This document shows, piece by piece, positions 35,099 through 46,448 of a stretch of DNA of 64,000 nucleotides. Every line of letters starts with the position of its first letter. The stretch's first letter is position 1. The stretch comes from Tethya wilhelma. Lineage: Eukaryota; Porifera; Demospongiae; Tethyida; Tethyidae. The stretch is from contig CAXIPT010000001.1 of NCBI GenBank assembly GCA_964030475.1, forward strand, positions 21,758,354 to 21,822,353, read 5' to 3'. Below the pieces are notes generated by a model. That model saw only the letters and a list, made by a program, of their open reading frames with translations, made no database searches and was not told the origin of the DNA. The position numbers were made by a program, and so were the translations under genes.

Positions 35099-36316
35099 AT
35101 GGCTGAAAACTTTCCTAGTGTTCATCGAAATGATGATGATCTCTTCAGTGATGATCTATATGAGAGAATAAAGAATCTTTTGACCAGTCTAAAGGACAAC
35201 CCACTTGGGATCATAATAACCGGAAGATCTCTCACAGGCAAGAGTGAGCTGCTTGCAGCTCTAATGGGAATCAGTGAAGAAAGAAATGACGACAGCACAA
35301 GTTCAAGTGATGATGATTCCAGTTCTGATGACTCTGATTCTGACTCCTCCACTAGTCAGTCGAGAAAATCCGCCGATATTGCTGAAAAAATTTTTGTTAA
35401 GGATACCATTAAAGTCACCGTTTGGGATTGCCCAGGTTTACAAGATGGGGTTGATGATGAAGAAACTTACCTCGAGAACTTGAAAAAAAAGTGTGGCAAT
35501 AATGCTGATCTCATGCTCTACTGCATCGATATGACACAAAGAAGATTTGCCGATGAGTTTGCTGTCCACAATTCAGCCGTGGATAAAATCACTCGTACAC
35601 TTGGTCGAGATATTTGGAGCCGTACGTTGGTTGTCTTGACTCGAGGAAACGTCCTTGCTAATGGACTGGAAAAAACAAACCCAAACAACATTAAAGAAGA
35701 ATTCAATCGAACTATCCATGAATGGAAAACGAGGTTTATGGAGGCATTACAAAATGCTAATGTTGACAAGAAAGTGATCCAGAAGATTCAAGTACAGCCT
35801 GCTGGCTATCACACCGGATTGCACCTTCCAGGACGAGAGCATTGGCTCAGTAATCTGTGGTCGTATGTATTCACCACAACAGATCCTGATGCTCAGGCAA
35901 AAATAATGCTGCTCAATGCTTCTAGATTGCAGGAAAATGCAGACACATCAGAAGCTACTGCTGGATCAGATAATTCACAGGATCGTACATCTGCTAACCA
36001 ACCAATAAAGTTAACTGATGCGGTATTATCGGCTGTAACTGGTGGCGAACCTCTAACTCCAGAAGCTACCCATGTGTCTATGCCAGAGCCAAAGACCAAT
36101 TTAACACCTAGCTCACAAACTCAATTAGTTCAAAAGCAATCGGGTCATCCATTACATTTGAAAGATATGTTGCGAGCTCTGTACGAAAGTATACAAGATG
36201 GTGTTGGTTTGGTTTTGTTAGCTAATTTTCTAAAAAAACGTGCTCGTGCCTGGAGGAAGCCTAAAGTTGACCTACGAAAAGCAGTGGCTCCAAAACAATG
36301 TGAAGCCGAAGTCTAA
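35099..36316 (+). CDS. GIMAP/AIG1-like GTPase, paralogue 2
   Basis: A single-exon, 405-residue protein. G1 GRSLTGKS is at 42-49, an acidic Ser/Asp loop at about 63-86, G3 DCPG at 110-113 and TRGN at 181-184. The middle (residues about 105-280) is almost identical in protein and DNA to paralogue 1, whereas the acidic loop and C-terminal third differ strongly. A hydrophobic C-terminal segment (GVGLVLLANFLKKRAR) is kept. The pair is divergent, flanking the transposase gene. Function is inferred only from the GTPase family. Confidence 0.7.
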   Translation: MAENFPSVHRNDDDLFSDDLYERIKNLLTSLKDNPLGIIITGRSLTGKSELLAALMGISEERNDDSTSSSDDDSSSDDSDSDSSTSQSRKSADIAEKIFVKDTIKVTVWDCPGLQDGVDDEETYLENLKKKCGNNADLMLYCIDMTQRRFADEFAVHNSAVDKITRTLGRDIWSRTLVVLTRGNVLANGLEKTNPNNIKEEFNRTIHEWKTRFMEALQNANVDKKVIQKIQVQPAGYHTGLHLPGREHWLSNLWSYVFTTTDPDAQAKIMLLNASRLQENADTSEATAGSDNSQDRTSANQPIKLTDAVLSAVTGGEPLTPEATHVSMPEPKTNLTPSSQTQLVQKQSGHPLHLKDMLRALYESIQDGVGLVLLANFLKKRARAWRKPKVDLRKAVAPKQCEAEV

Positions 36317-36664
36317 CAATTATACTGCATGTTGAAACACAATTGTATTCATACATGTGTACACATACATACTATTATTATTTTTATTATTGCTCAGAGT
36401 TAATTATATATTATATGCATGAAAAAAAGTTGCTGTACATTGAACTTTCTCAGAAACACACAATGGCCAATTAGTAGATCTACATGTATGTGGTCAATTG
36501 AAAGTTTGTACTACACTATACAGATTCTGTGAATGATAATGATACCTGGACCACATGTATGAAAATAAAATTAATTTCATTCATGACGTCGACGGTGTGG
36601 ATTGCTATATAGCTAGAGTGCTAAGCATTAACTCTGAACTTGTTGTCTACTCATAAAGGGGGAA
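36317..36664. other. spacer with AT-rich sequence
   Basis: 3' UTR of GTPase 2 and upstream region of the next gene; no further feature seen. Confidence 0.35.
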
Positions 36665-39600
36665 ATGTCTTCTTTTCTCATGATATTATTAATATTTTCA
36701 GTTCAGTTTGTTGATGTAACTGTAGGCTCTGTCAGCAATGAGTCATTTAAAATCGGATTCAGTGAGCCAAAGTTGAAAGAATGCAGATTTTATGTCAAAC
36801 CAGATGCCCGATGGAATCGACTGAGTCAAGGTACCCAATGTCCCACAAGGAATGTACCAAAGTGTGTGATGTGTGAAACTATTGAGTTTTATGCTAAGAA
36901 TAAAGCGTTATTTGAATGTAACTGTTCTGTGTCACTGATCTTTTTGAAAGGAGATCACGTGTTAGATGACAAATTGCTCTACATTAGCAAAGTGAATGCT
37001 TTGCAAATGATTCCCAAATCGCGAAGTGATCTAGAAACTGTGACAATTCGTTTGCAAAACAAAGGTAGCATTACAATAGTGCCCACATCAGCACTTCATC
37101 TTGAGCGACTAGATTTTCTTAGTAATTTTCCAAACACTGATAACAGACTGACTTTTATAGGGGATGGAATACATGCTAAGCTTCGGAAAGTAAAAATTAA
37201 TTCAATTGCTACTGTGTTTCAATTTGTAGATACCTTTGATATTACTAAAATGAATGAAAGACAAACACGTACTTTGATTGACATCAAAAATTCAGAGTTT
37301 TGCTCAGCGAATGTTCAGTTTAGGTTTGAACTAGCAATGTCTAGATCTGATAATAAAACAATCAACATCCGGATAGCACACTCAAGATTTTTTGGACAAG
37401 CGTTTGATGTTTGTAGTGTGAACATGACACAGCTTATCTTAGTGGTGCATAATATTAGTGTTGAAAGCCCACTGGATTCATTTTCTCCATTACATTATCT
37501 TCCTAGTTGTTCGCATATTAACACTAGCACGTACATCAGATATGATCTAATGCTAGAAATTTCTTCCAAAAGGAATCTAGCTTCAAATGTGATGGTTAGC
37601 ATAACCGACAGCAATTTCAGTGCCTCAAGTGACAATACAAGTGGCATACATTTTCATCTTCATGGGCATTTACGCTCGGCCAACCTATCCATCAAAGGAT
37701 GTACAATCAATGGTTATAAAGAAGGGGGGTTGCACATGTCCATTGGGACAGTGTCCATGACTCATGGGTTACATATTGTAGTCGAACATGTACTGATAAC
37801 TGATTGTAGTAGCATAAGTAGCCTCAGTTACGCATCGGCAATGAGTATTGTTGGAGATTACTTTGCCATCGATGACATTCACATTGATATACGTAATAGT
37901 TACTTTATCGGCAATACAGATCTGCATGGTGATTCAATCACAGTGTGGCTGTACAACATTCTAAAGGGAAAGGTTTTGATAGAAGATTGTATTTTTGATA
38001 GTAACTTTGGAAGTGCCATTCAAGTTTGCAACTCAGAGTTGTATTTCTCAGGAAGTGTAAACCTCACAAACAACACAGCTTACCAAGGTGGTGCTATCAA
38101 ACTGATTAATGCGAGAATTTATTTCAATGATTTGAACACCCAAGTGTTGATTCATAACAACATTGCTATTTATAGTGGTGGGGGGATTTACGTTGATCGA
38201 AAGAATCGCGAGATCTTTGAAGAAAATAGACCAGACACAAACGCTAGATGTGTCTATCAGTTGCCACCTTCTCTAGATATGAATGCATCAGAGGGACAAA
38301 AAATTAACGATAGCTCACCATTGATTGTTTTTGTCAATAACAGTGCTTCCACTGGTGGTGATCACGTATATGGTGTCTCCCTTTATAGTTGCTGTACTGT
38401 ACATGTAAACACTCAGAATGACTTTATTCTACGAAGCTATCAAATTGCAAACTCAATGTTTCAGCTTTACCCTGATAACTTTAGTGTGGGTCATTCACTG
38501 GTATCGTCCAATCCTACTCGTCTCTGCTTTTGTGATAAAAATGGACAAATTGATTGCTCTACAAAGGATAGTATTTACCATGAGCTCAAGGTTACGCCAG
38601 GAGGGGAATTCAGTGTATTAGTGGCAATGATAGGGACATGGTTTGGTAGAACCACAGGTCAAATTAATAGCTCTGTTTCTACACCGGGTGCAAATGTAGA
38701 TCCAGAAATAGGTCGTGTTGTTAATACCCATTCATGCACTGAACTTAAATACAATCTATCAGTTGATCCTGCACAAATAAGTGAAGATTCTAGGGTTGAA
38801 ATGATACTGACAACAAGCAAAAAGAACATCGATTTTGATTACTCAACTAACATTATTGATGAAAGTATCAAGCATTATCATAATAATACATCACAATGTA
38901 TTCCACTACCATTGCTGACCACAAACGTGTACGTTAGTATCAACATCAACAAGTGTCCATTGGGATTTACTCTCTCAGAAAAGTCCAAAGTGTGTGAATG
39001 TAATGTGTATTGTGATAACAATACTAGAAACAGCAAGACAACCTCATCAGACAGTTCTTGTGATCATGGTTATGAATGCAAAATTGGTGAGGATGGACAT
39101 GGATACATAAATCGCAAAAAGAACACTTGGATTTACACATTTAACAATGGCTTGGATATTGGTATAGTAAATGAGTGCCCCTTTGATTATTGCAATAATA
39201 CAGACTTTTATCTCAATATGAATGAGGCAGACCGAGACACACAGTGTCAATTTAATCGTAGTGGAGTTTTATGTGGCCATTGTAATGAAAATTTCAGTCT
39301 GGCATTGGGAAGCTCTAAATGTTTAAGTAATGAATATTGTAAACATAAACTACTCCTAATTATTATCTTCATACTGTTTGGTCCTTTGCTTGTCTTCTTT
39401 ATCAAAAGTCTTGATTTGACTGTCAAACACGGAGCTATTAATGGGTTGATCTTCTACGCCAACATAGTGTGGATTTACAAAAGTGTTTTCTTTCCAACGT
39501 TACCAACGACTCATTTTAATTTTGTGTACTTTCTTAAGGTGTTTATTGCCTGGATTAACCTCGACTTTGGAATTGAAACATGTTTCTTTCCTGGCCTAGA

Positions 39601-40588
39601 TGGCTACATACACACCTGGATGCAATTTTTGTTCCCTTTCTACATCTGGGGCATAATGATCACAATTATCCTTGTGTGCCGTCGCTCAAGACTATTGACT
39701 AAATACTTGGCAGCTGAAAATTCTGTATCAGTTTTAGCCACCCTTTCCCTTCTTTCCTTTGTCAAAATCCTAAATACAATTTCTAGTATTCTGCATATTA
39801 CTTATATGGAGAATTCACCAGATCTAACCCAGGAAGCCGATTCACAATCTGCTTTGCTACATGCACATGACATTGTGTGGTCTGTGGATGGAAACATCGA
39901 TTACCTAGTAGACCCAAAACATATCTCTTTGTTTGCATTTGCTGTTTTTATGCTCCTATTTGTCTGCATACCATACACATTTACTCTACTTTTTGAGCAA
40001 CTTCTTGTTAAAGCTCCAAACAGGTGCCGAATACTTTTCTGGGTACACAGACTCAAGCCATTTTTTGATTCTAATTTTGCCCCACTGAAGCAAAAACACC
40101 GTTACTGGTTTGGCTTTTTGCTACTTGTTCGAGGACTATTTGTTGTTGTTTTTGCAACTGTTCCTCTAAAGATTAGCTTGCTTTTAATGCCTGTTATCAT
40201 GGCGCTTCTTATATGGTACTCAATAATTGGTCTTTATAAAAACTTGCTGTTATCCATTTTGGAAAGTGTGTTCTTTACTAATCTTTTGCTACTGGGAGTA
40301 TTGTTTCTTACTGAATTTGATCAGGTGCAGGGCAGTATTCTATGCATTCTTGTTGGAATTGTTCTATTTAAATTCATTTGTATCGTAGTTCTGCATTTGT
40401 TTGTAAGACTCAAAATCTTGGAAAAGGTTCAAGCTATTGTTCGCCGTTATCGGTATGCTCCTGTTCCAGGAATCAATGATCTGAATATTCCCAATCAACC
40501 AACTCACACAGAGGTACGTAGTACTGACCCTGAACATGACGATCCGGGGTTCCGTGCCACTCTATCAGTGACTAGTGATTCACACTAA
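36665..40588 (+). CDS. large beta-helix, multi-transmembrane surface protein
   Basis: A single 1307-residue exon. A signal peptide (residues 1-20) is followed by an ectodomain of about 870 residues. Short imperfect repeats with hydrophobic strands and Asn/Gly turns (VNLTNNTAYQGGAIKLI, VLIHNNIAIYSGGGIYVD) indicate a right-handed parallel beta-helix like that of polymorphic outer-membrane/pectin-lyase folds. Many N-glycosylation sites are visible. A Cys-rich juxtamembrane part contains GVLCGHCNENFSLALG. From about residue 895 come eight to ten hydrophobic helices with short loops, then a cytosolic tail with DPEHDDPGF. The lack of introns in such a long gene contrasts with its neighbours. It is probably a receptor or channel-like surface protein; I associate this architecture with large sponge families but cannot name a function. 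Confidence 0.7.
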   Translation: MSSFLMILLIFSVQFVDVTVGSVSNESFKIGFSEPKLKECRFYVKPDARWNRLSQGTQCPTRNVPKCVMCETIEFYAKNKALFECNCSVSLIFLKGDHVLDDKLLYISKVNALQMIPKSRSDLETVTIRLQNKGSITIVPTSALHLERLDFLSNFPNTDNRLTFIGDGIHAKLRKVKINSIATVFQFVDTFDITKMNERQTRTLIDIKNSEFCSANVQFRFELAMSRSDNKTINIRIAHSRFFGQAFDVCSVNMTQLILVVHNISVESPLDSFSPLHYLPSCSHINTSTYIRYDLMLEISSKRNLASNVMVSITDSNFSASSDNTSGIHFHLHGHLRSANLSIKGCTINGYKEGGLHMSIGTVSMTHGLHIVVEHVLITDCSSISSLSYASAMSIVGDYFAIDDIHIDIRNSYFIGNTDLHGDSITVWLYNILKGKVLIEDCIFDSNFGSAIQVCNSELYFSGSVNLTNNTAYQGGAIKLINARIYFNDLNTQVLIHNNIAIYSGGGIYVDRKNREIFEENRPDTNARCVYQLPPSLDMNASEGQKINDSSPLIVFVNNSASTGGDHVYGVSLYSCCTVHVNTQNDFILRSYQIANSMFQLYPDNFSVGHSLVSSNPTRLCFCDKNGQIDCSTKDSIYHELKVTPGGEFSVLVAMIGTWFGRTTGQINSSVSTPGANVDPEIGRVVNTHSCTELKYNLSVDPAQISEDSRVEMILTTSKKNIDFDYSTNIIDESIKHYHNNTSQCIPLPLLTTNVYVSININKCPLGFTLSEKSKVCECNVYCDNNTRNSKTTSSDSSCDHGYECKIGEDGHGYINRKKNTWIYTFNNGLDIGIVNECPFDYCNNTDFYLNMNEADRDTQCQFNRSGVLCGHCNENFSLALGSSKCLSNEYCKHKLLLIIIFILFGPLLVFFIKSLDLTVKHGAINGLIFYANIVWIYKSVFFPTLPTTHFNFVYFLKVFIAWINLDFGIETCFFPGLDGYIHTWMQFLFPFYIWGIMITIILVCRRSRLLTKYLAAENSVSVLATLSLLSFVKILNTISSILHITYMENSPDLTQEADSQSALLHAHDIVWSVDGNIDYLVDPKHISLFAFAVFMLLFVCIPYTFTLLFEQLLVKAPNRCRILFWVHRLKPFFDSNFAPLKQKHRYWFGFLLLVRGLFVVVFATVPLKISLLLMPVIMALLIWYSIIGLYKNLLLSILESVFFTNLLLLGVLFLTEFDQVQGSILCILVGIVLFKFICIVVLHLFVRLKILEKVQAIVRRYRYAPVPGINDLNIPNQPTHTEVRSTDPEHDDPGFRATLSVTSDSH

Positions 40589-40945
40589 TCACTGCACGTG
40601 TGCTACTATTAAAATGCTTTATGTACTTTTATAAAAATTATATTGCATCATATTATATTATTTTCTTGTGTTCATATTATTATTTTTGTGTGCATGCATG
40701 TACGTAATACAATTCAAATTCTGTAGCGCTAGCTGCTGCAATTTTTCTGATAATGTGCCATGGTTGTTAAAATAATTAATGTATATGTACACATCGGCTT
40801 AATTTGCTTGTATCAAACATTATTAATTTTATATTTTTCAAATTGCCTTAGTTAGTAATTGACTTTATGATTTATAAACTTTAATAGTTAGTTTTAAATT
40901 AATTAACGACAATAAATTTTTGAAAAATTAAAACAACTCCAAGGC
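40589..40945. other. AT-rich downstream spacer
   Basis: 3' flank of the beta-helix gene; no feature seen. Confidence 0.35.
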
Positions 40946-41495
40946 CAAAATTGAAATACAGTTTGGGTTAGCTCATGTTTCCTAACAAACTGTCAGCCAA
41001 CCCCAAATTGATCTGCTCCTTCCACCAGACTAGACCAGCCTCCAGCTCTTCTTTGGTTGCTATAGCGACCACATGCTATCTGATTTATGAATGGACCCTG
41101 ACTATTGAGGTACTTGTCTAGCGATGAAGGGTTTCTTTGATAACTTTAAGCGTCCTACTAATGTGATTGAGAGGTGGTGTAGGACTTGAGTCATGATGAC
41201 CACATCGTAACCTTCAGTTTCAAAACATTTCTCATCAGCAGCACTCCCCTGAGTGATAGTAACTCGCTTGTCGTCTCAGTTATGTTTGGCTGTGGCTGCT
41301 GCCAGCATTCCTTAGTTCATGGATATTTGAACAACTTGCCTGATCCAGAGCAGGACTGAGCCCACCTTGTCTTTGAGAACATTGATATAGTTACCAGTGC
41401 CACATCCAACATCAAGGAGATTGAGAGAGCTTTTCTCTTTGCCTAGGTTTTGAGCTGCTATTTCAAGAGCCTTTTGACTCTAGGCCACTAGCTGA
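40946..41495 (-). pseudogene. class I SAM-dependent methyltransferase pseudogene
   Basis: On the minus strand one frame gives NLLDVGCGTGNYINVLKDK, the glycine-rich SAM-binding motif I. A second frame then gives ALDQASCSNIHELRN, and a third YDVVIMTQVLHHL, the acidic/post-II region. At least two frameshifts and several stops separate them. The order is that of UbiE/Methyltransf_11 proteins, so this is a relic of an arsenite- or lipid-type methyltransferase; the substrate cannot be told. Confidence 0.7.
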
Positions 41496-41598
41496 GCTGG
41501 ACCCGCAGAGCTAGAGCTAGCTGCGCGGAGACTATAGACACACCCCCTAAACACACCCATTTCTAAATTCTCGACTGAAAAATTGAAATGATTTCGCG

Positions 41599-42866
41599 AT
41601 GGAGATAGGACGAGAAAGCTCAGTTTGCGTCGAAGAACACAGAGAAGGACTGTCTTGGAAGTACCTGCCAAACTTAGAGCTACATTATGACTCCTACATG
41701 GACGAGTTCAAGGCTGTTATCCTCCCTCTCATCAAACCGAACTGGGATCCAAGTAGCTTGGGGTGTAAAGTGTTTGAAGAAGGAGTTACTAACAAACTGG
41801 TAGCAATATACGAGAAGGGCAGGGGTATTCGTGACCCTGATGGCGATGTGGTTCTGTTGAGAATCAATGGAAAAGGTACAGAGAACTTCATCGACAGAGA
41901 GAGTGAGATTATATCTTTCTTGACTCTAAATAATGCCGGCCTTGTTCCTCCTTTCTACCTTCAACTGAAGAATGGGCTGTGCTATGGTTTCGCTCCGGGA
42001 AGACACGTCTCTCTGGATGAGTTGAAAGAAGAGGCCATGATGAGGAGAGCATGTCGTGCCATGGCCCAGTTCAACCTGGTGCCCATCCCCGATGCCTTCA
42101 AAGGAAGAAAACCACAAGTGTGGAATAAGATCGACGAATGGATGAAGATTATACCGTCACGATTTGAAGACCAAGAAAAACAGAAATGGTACACGTTATA
42201 TGATAGTATATTAGATAAAATATAGGTAACCTTATATTCATTGATATCCACCCACCTCTTCTTCCCCTTCTCTGATCAATCGTTTAATAATAGAATGTAT
42301 AATTTTCTCTTTATTCATGGCTATAAGATCTTTGTGCCTGAGCCAATGTTGCATTAAAGGGTGGGGTGGAGGTAGGAGGTGCTATATATGTACTTCAGAA
42401 TCTGGTTCGAATCCCAGCTTGATCCCAAGATCATGTATTTATCCCTCTGTGTCTTAGGTGGCTTAATTACCCAGTCAGGTTGGACTTAGGTATGGCATGC
42501 TTTGTTGTGTCAGGAAGAACATGCCATGCTGGTCATGTGTTTGCATCATGTGGGTCATGCCATTACATGTAGGCCTTGAGATCTGGTTTGAAGTCGACTA
42601 GTGTCTATAAATAGTATATGCATGCTATTATTCTCTGCTCCAATGCCAGTGAGTTCTAGTAGCTCAGTGGTGAGAGCATTTGACTAGAATTCAAAGACCT
42701 GGGTTTGAATCCCAGCTAGAGTTCAAGATTTTTTTCCAGTAAAAATTTCATGTGTAGACTTACAAATTGCATTGACTCCATACACACTTCATGGTGATGT
42801 AATGCAGCTATATGCACAAAGGATACACTTTTCCTGGTCTTAAGGGCTTCACACATCCTGTTCTCT

Positions 42867-42906
<40 letters not shown>

Positions 42907-45900
42907 CAGTTTTGTCTCCACAATAGGCTCTATTGAAAGACTCAAAACTGAAGTTGAGGAGATGAAAGCTAAACTCAGTGACTGTCAGTCTCCTGTTGTC
43001 TTCTGTCACAATGATCTACTCAGTGCTAACATGATATACAATAGTAAGAACGGTAAGTTGTGGCTGCTATCAGAGCAATTGTTAAACAGTCAATAATAAA
43101 CCTTGGTATCACAGTACAGTCCACCCACGCTCTTCCATCTCCTATCTCCCCTCCTTCCTTATTGTGAAGGTTTTGTTTATGTGTAGGAGAGAGCCTTGGA
43201 GTTTGGTTACACAGTGGAGTTAGCCTCGTGAACCAGTCCCTCCCATAAGCGCTAAGCATAGCGGGGAGGGACTGGTTCACGAGGCTACAGTGGAGTAGTA
43301 CCAATGTCATGATACACACTGGATGATATTAGTGCACAATTATTGTGTATGTGTTCCATGCAGGTACTATCACTCTCATTGATTATGAATATGGAGGTCC
43401 TAACTATCTAGCTGTTGAAATTGCAGACCACTTTTGTGAATTTGCAGGTAAGTACATAATTAATGTAGATCGGGAAATTTTGTTGTTCAAAATTTTTACA
43501 TGAATCTGTGAAAATTTCAAACATGAACTTTGGAATGTGACAACCCCTTAAAAATTTTCATACATACCATATTTACGAAGATTATAAATATATGAAAATT
43601 TTATTTACGAAATATTTTCAACACGAAAATTTCCCAATCTACAGTATACAAGTAGTAAAAATTTTGAAAAAATAAGTAGTGTAGGAATGGGCAGTGCGGT
43701 AAAAAGTATTGGAACAAGGCGGGGTCTCAGTTTCGGCACATGACTACTTCATTTATGTTTTTGATCCCTCATATGGATTTTTCAGTGTCGTGTTGCAATA
43801 ATCTGTACCATAGCTTATCATATTGCATTGGTTCACTATTATAATAATGCACTTGGCTAAGCAATGGAGTAACTATAATAGACAGGTATATAACTTAAAC
43901 TGGACTGCTGGCCAAGAATTGGGCATAAAAATGAAGTAGTCATGTGCCGAAACTGAGACCCCGCCTTGTTCCAATACTTTTTACCGCACTGCCCATTCCT
44001 ACACTACTTATTTTTTCAAAATTTTTACTACTTGTTCATTCACTTTTTTCAACACTACAGTGGGGAGACTATCAGAGACTGGTTAGTCCCTACAAAAAGC
44101 TTTATTCTCAGCTACATGCACTTCATTATGCTAGAGGCTAGTGCGCATGCGCATAATAATGCCACGTGGATAATGACCTTTGAACTCTACCTACAAAGAT
44201 GGCTGCATTGTAGTACTTGAATTTATACACTAAGTTTCAAAGCTTTCTAGTTTTTGTTCAGGCCTATTTACGATGAAAACGAGTATAAAGGAACGTACTA
44301 CCCAAGAAAAGAACTTACTTTGTGGTGTCAAAGTTGGCTCAACACTTTCTGGTTCTCTGGAAATCGTTTTCAAGTAAGTCAGTTAGAAGGAAGTAAGTTA
44401 GGAGAACAAAATTGCACTAGTGTGGCTTCTCGCAAGCGCTCTCTCTCTACGAGTGATCAGAAAAGTTTTGGCAAAGTTTAAGCCTTCCATGCAGTTGATT
44501 TTCTGTAAAGGAGAGCCTCTGAGTAAGTTTGAAGCCTCTACTTTGTGTTGTTAGATTTTTATGGCGATAAATATTTTGTATTGTGTCTATGGGACAGTCG
44601 GCCCATTCCTACTATACGTACTACCGTACGTATGATGAAGATATAAAGATTTGTGTTGGTTGAAGCAAAACCTGTACTAAAGTCACTTAATGTACAGTTT
44701 ACATGCTCTCAGCACACATGGTGGTGGTGGGTAAGGGGACTTGGTACATCTCAGTATTATTTGTCCTAGCTGACCTGGATGTATGTACACTGTATCTAGA
44801 GGATTTGTGTTAACTGAAGCTTAAACCATTTGACAAAAGAGCTTTTCAACCTACCAGTCCTAGTTCTCAAGACTAGGCACCTGAGTGGCTCGGCCTTTTG
44901 CCAGTTTACTAAATACTTGCCTGAGCAGACATTGGGAGGGTTCCTTTAGGTTTGGGACTGTTTGGTTATGAATTATTGTTTGTAAAGATTAGACCTTTTG
45001 AATTTTCATGCAATGTCAAGTATGTACGGTACATGTGCATGGTCATTTGGAGGTGGGGGTATTGAGGTTACATTCAGCGGTGTTCATCCACACAGGCTGA
45101 CCTAGCTGTATTGTATTCATGTATTTATTACTTTACCTACAGGTTTGGATACTGTTGACTACACCAGATACCCCAATGAAGAGCTTCAAAAGAAATGGAT
45201 TAGAATGTACTTGGAAGAGAAGGCCAACCTTCAAGGTGTGTGTTTGGGATATGATTGCATCATGTATACACATGCAGTGGGGTGTGCACCAACCACACCA
45301 AGAGGGACATCTTCTTAAAATCTGGGACCTAATCAAGCCTACATTTAGCAAACCATAAAATAATTTGCTATCATTTAAATACTCTCATCACACTGAATGC
45401 AATGGTGCAAGTCACAGTTCCATAATATTATGGCCTTCCTACACTCAAGGTGCTTTTAGTTAGTACTTTTTATTGTTACAGTACCAACTACATACTATTT
45501 GCTATTGCCCGTACACAGTTTATTGTTTGAAAATAAAAGTTGTACCATGGCGATTGGAATGAAATAAGGTTTCAAATGATATATAATTTGTCTTATTTCA
45601 GATAAAAATGGACCATACAATGATCTAAAACCACAAATTTAACACTCCCATAGGAAATGATCATACTCACATATAGTGCTTATTTTAGGTGAGACCTAAT
45701 CCGGCCTACTTTAAGCAAATCATAGCAAAATGGGTATCATTTGAATGCTCTCACTGCACTGAATGCAATGGTGCAAGTCTCAGTTCCATATGGCCTTCCT
45801 ACACCCAAATATTGTCAAGGTGCTTTTAGGTGTTTTTTTTTTTTTTTTGTTAAACTACATATTTTTTAATATTGTCAGTAAACAGTTGGTTGATTTAAAG

Positions 45901-46385
45901 GAACTGTGTCACTATATAAGCGGTGTTTTGTTACTATAAATGGGTTGTAAACAGAAACCTTACAGTATTAAGTGCGCATTACGCGAGCTACTTAGGCTTG
46001 TAATAACAGCTGNTAAGTGCGATGAACAGTGGGTCCATCATCAGTGTAAGGTCAAAGGAGAGAGCCTGGGTATGAGACTACTGCTGGCATGTTTACATGT
46101 ATATATCTTGCTGTGTAGGAAGACAGTTATATTTATATACGAAGTTTTAGTTACTGTTTTTGCAGACTTGTAAAATCGATCAAACTAGTATAATGTTGTC
46201 TTAATAATTATTGTGTTTTTTGTAGGCTGTTCACCTGTTCTGGGCCACATGGGGACTGCTTCAAGCTGTCCACTCCGCTATAGAGTTCAACTATGCAGAG
46301 TAAGCCACAATGATTTTGTTGATTTATACATTCTGGACCTCTATACACTAAATTCATGCACTATATTTGTGTGTTTGTCTTTGTT

Positions 46386-46448
<63 letters not shown>

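Noticed and set aside
42653..42722. Functional tRNA-Ser(AGA)
   Set aside because: There is no long variable arm, and related degenerate copies show it is a SINE head.
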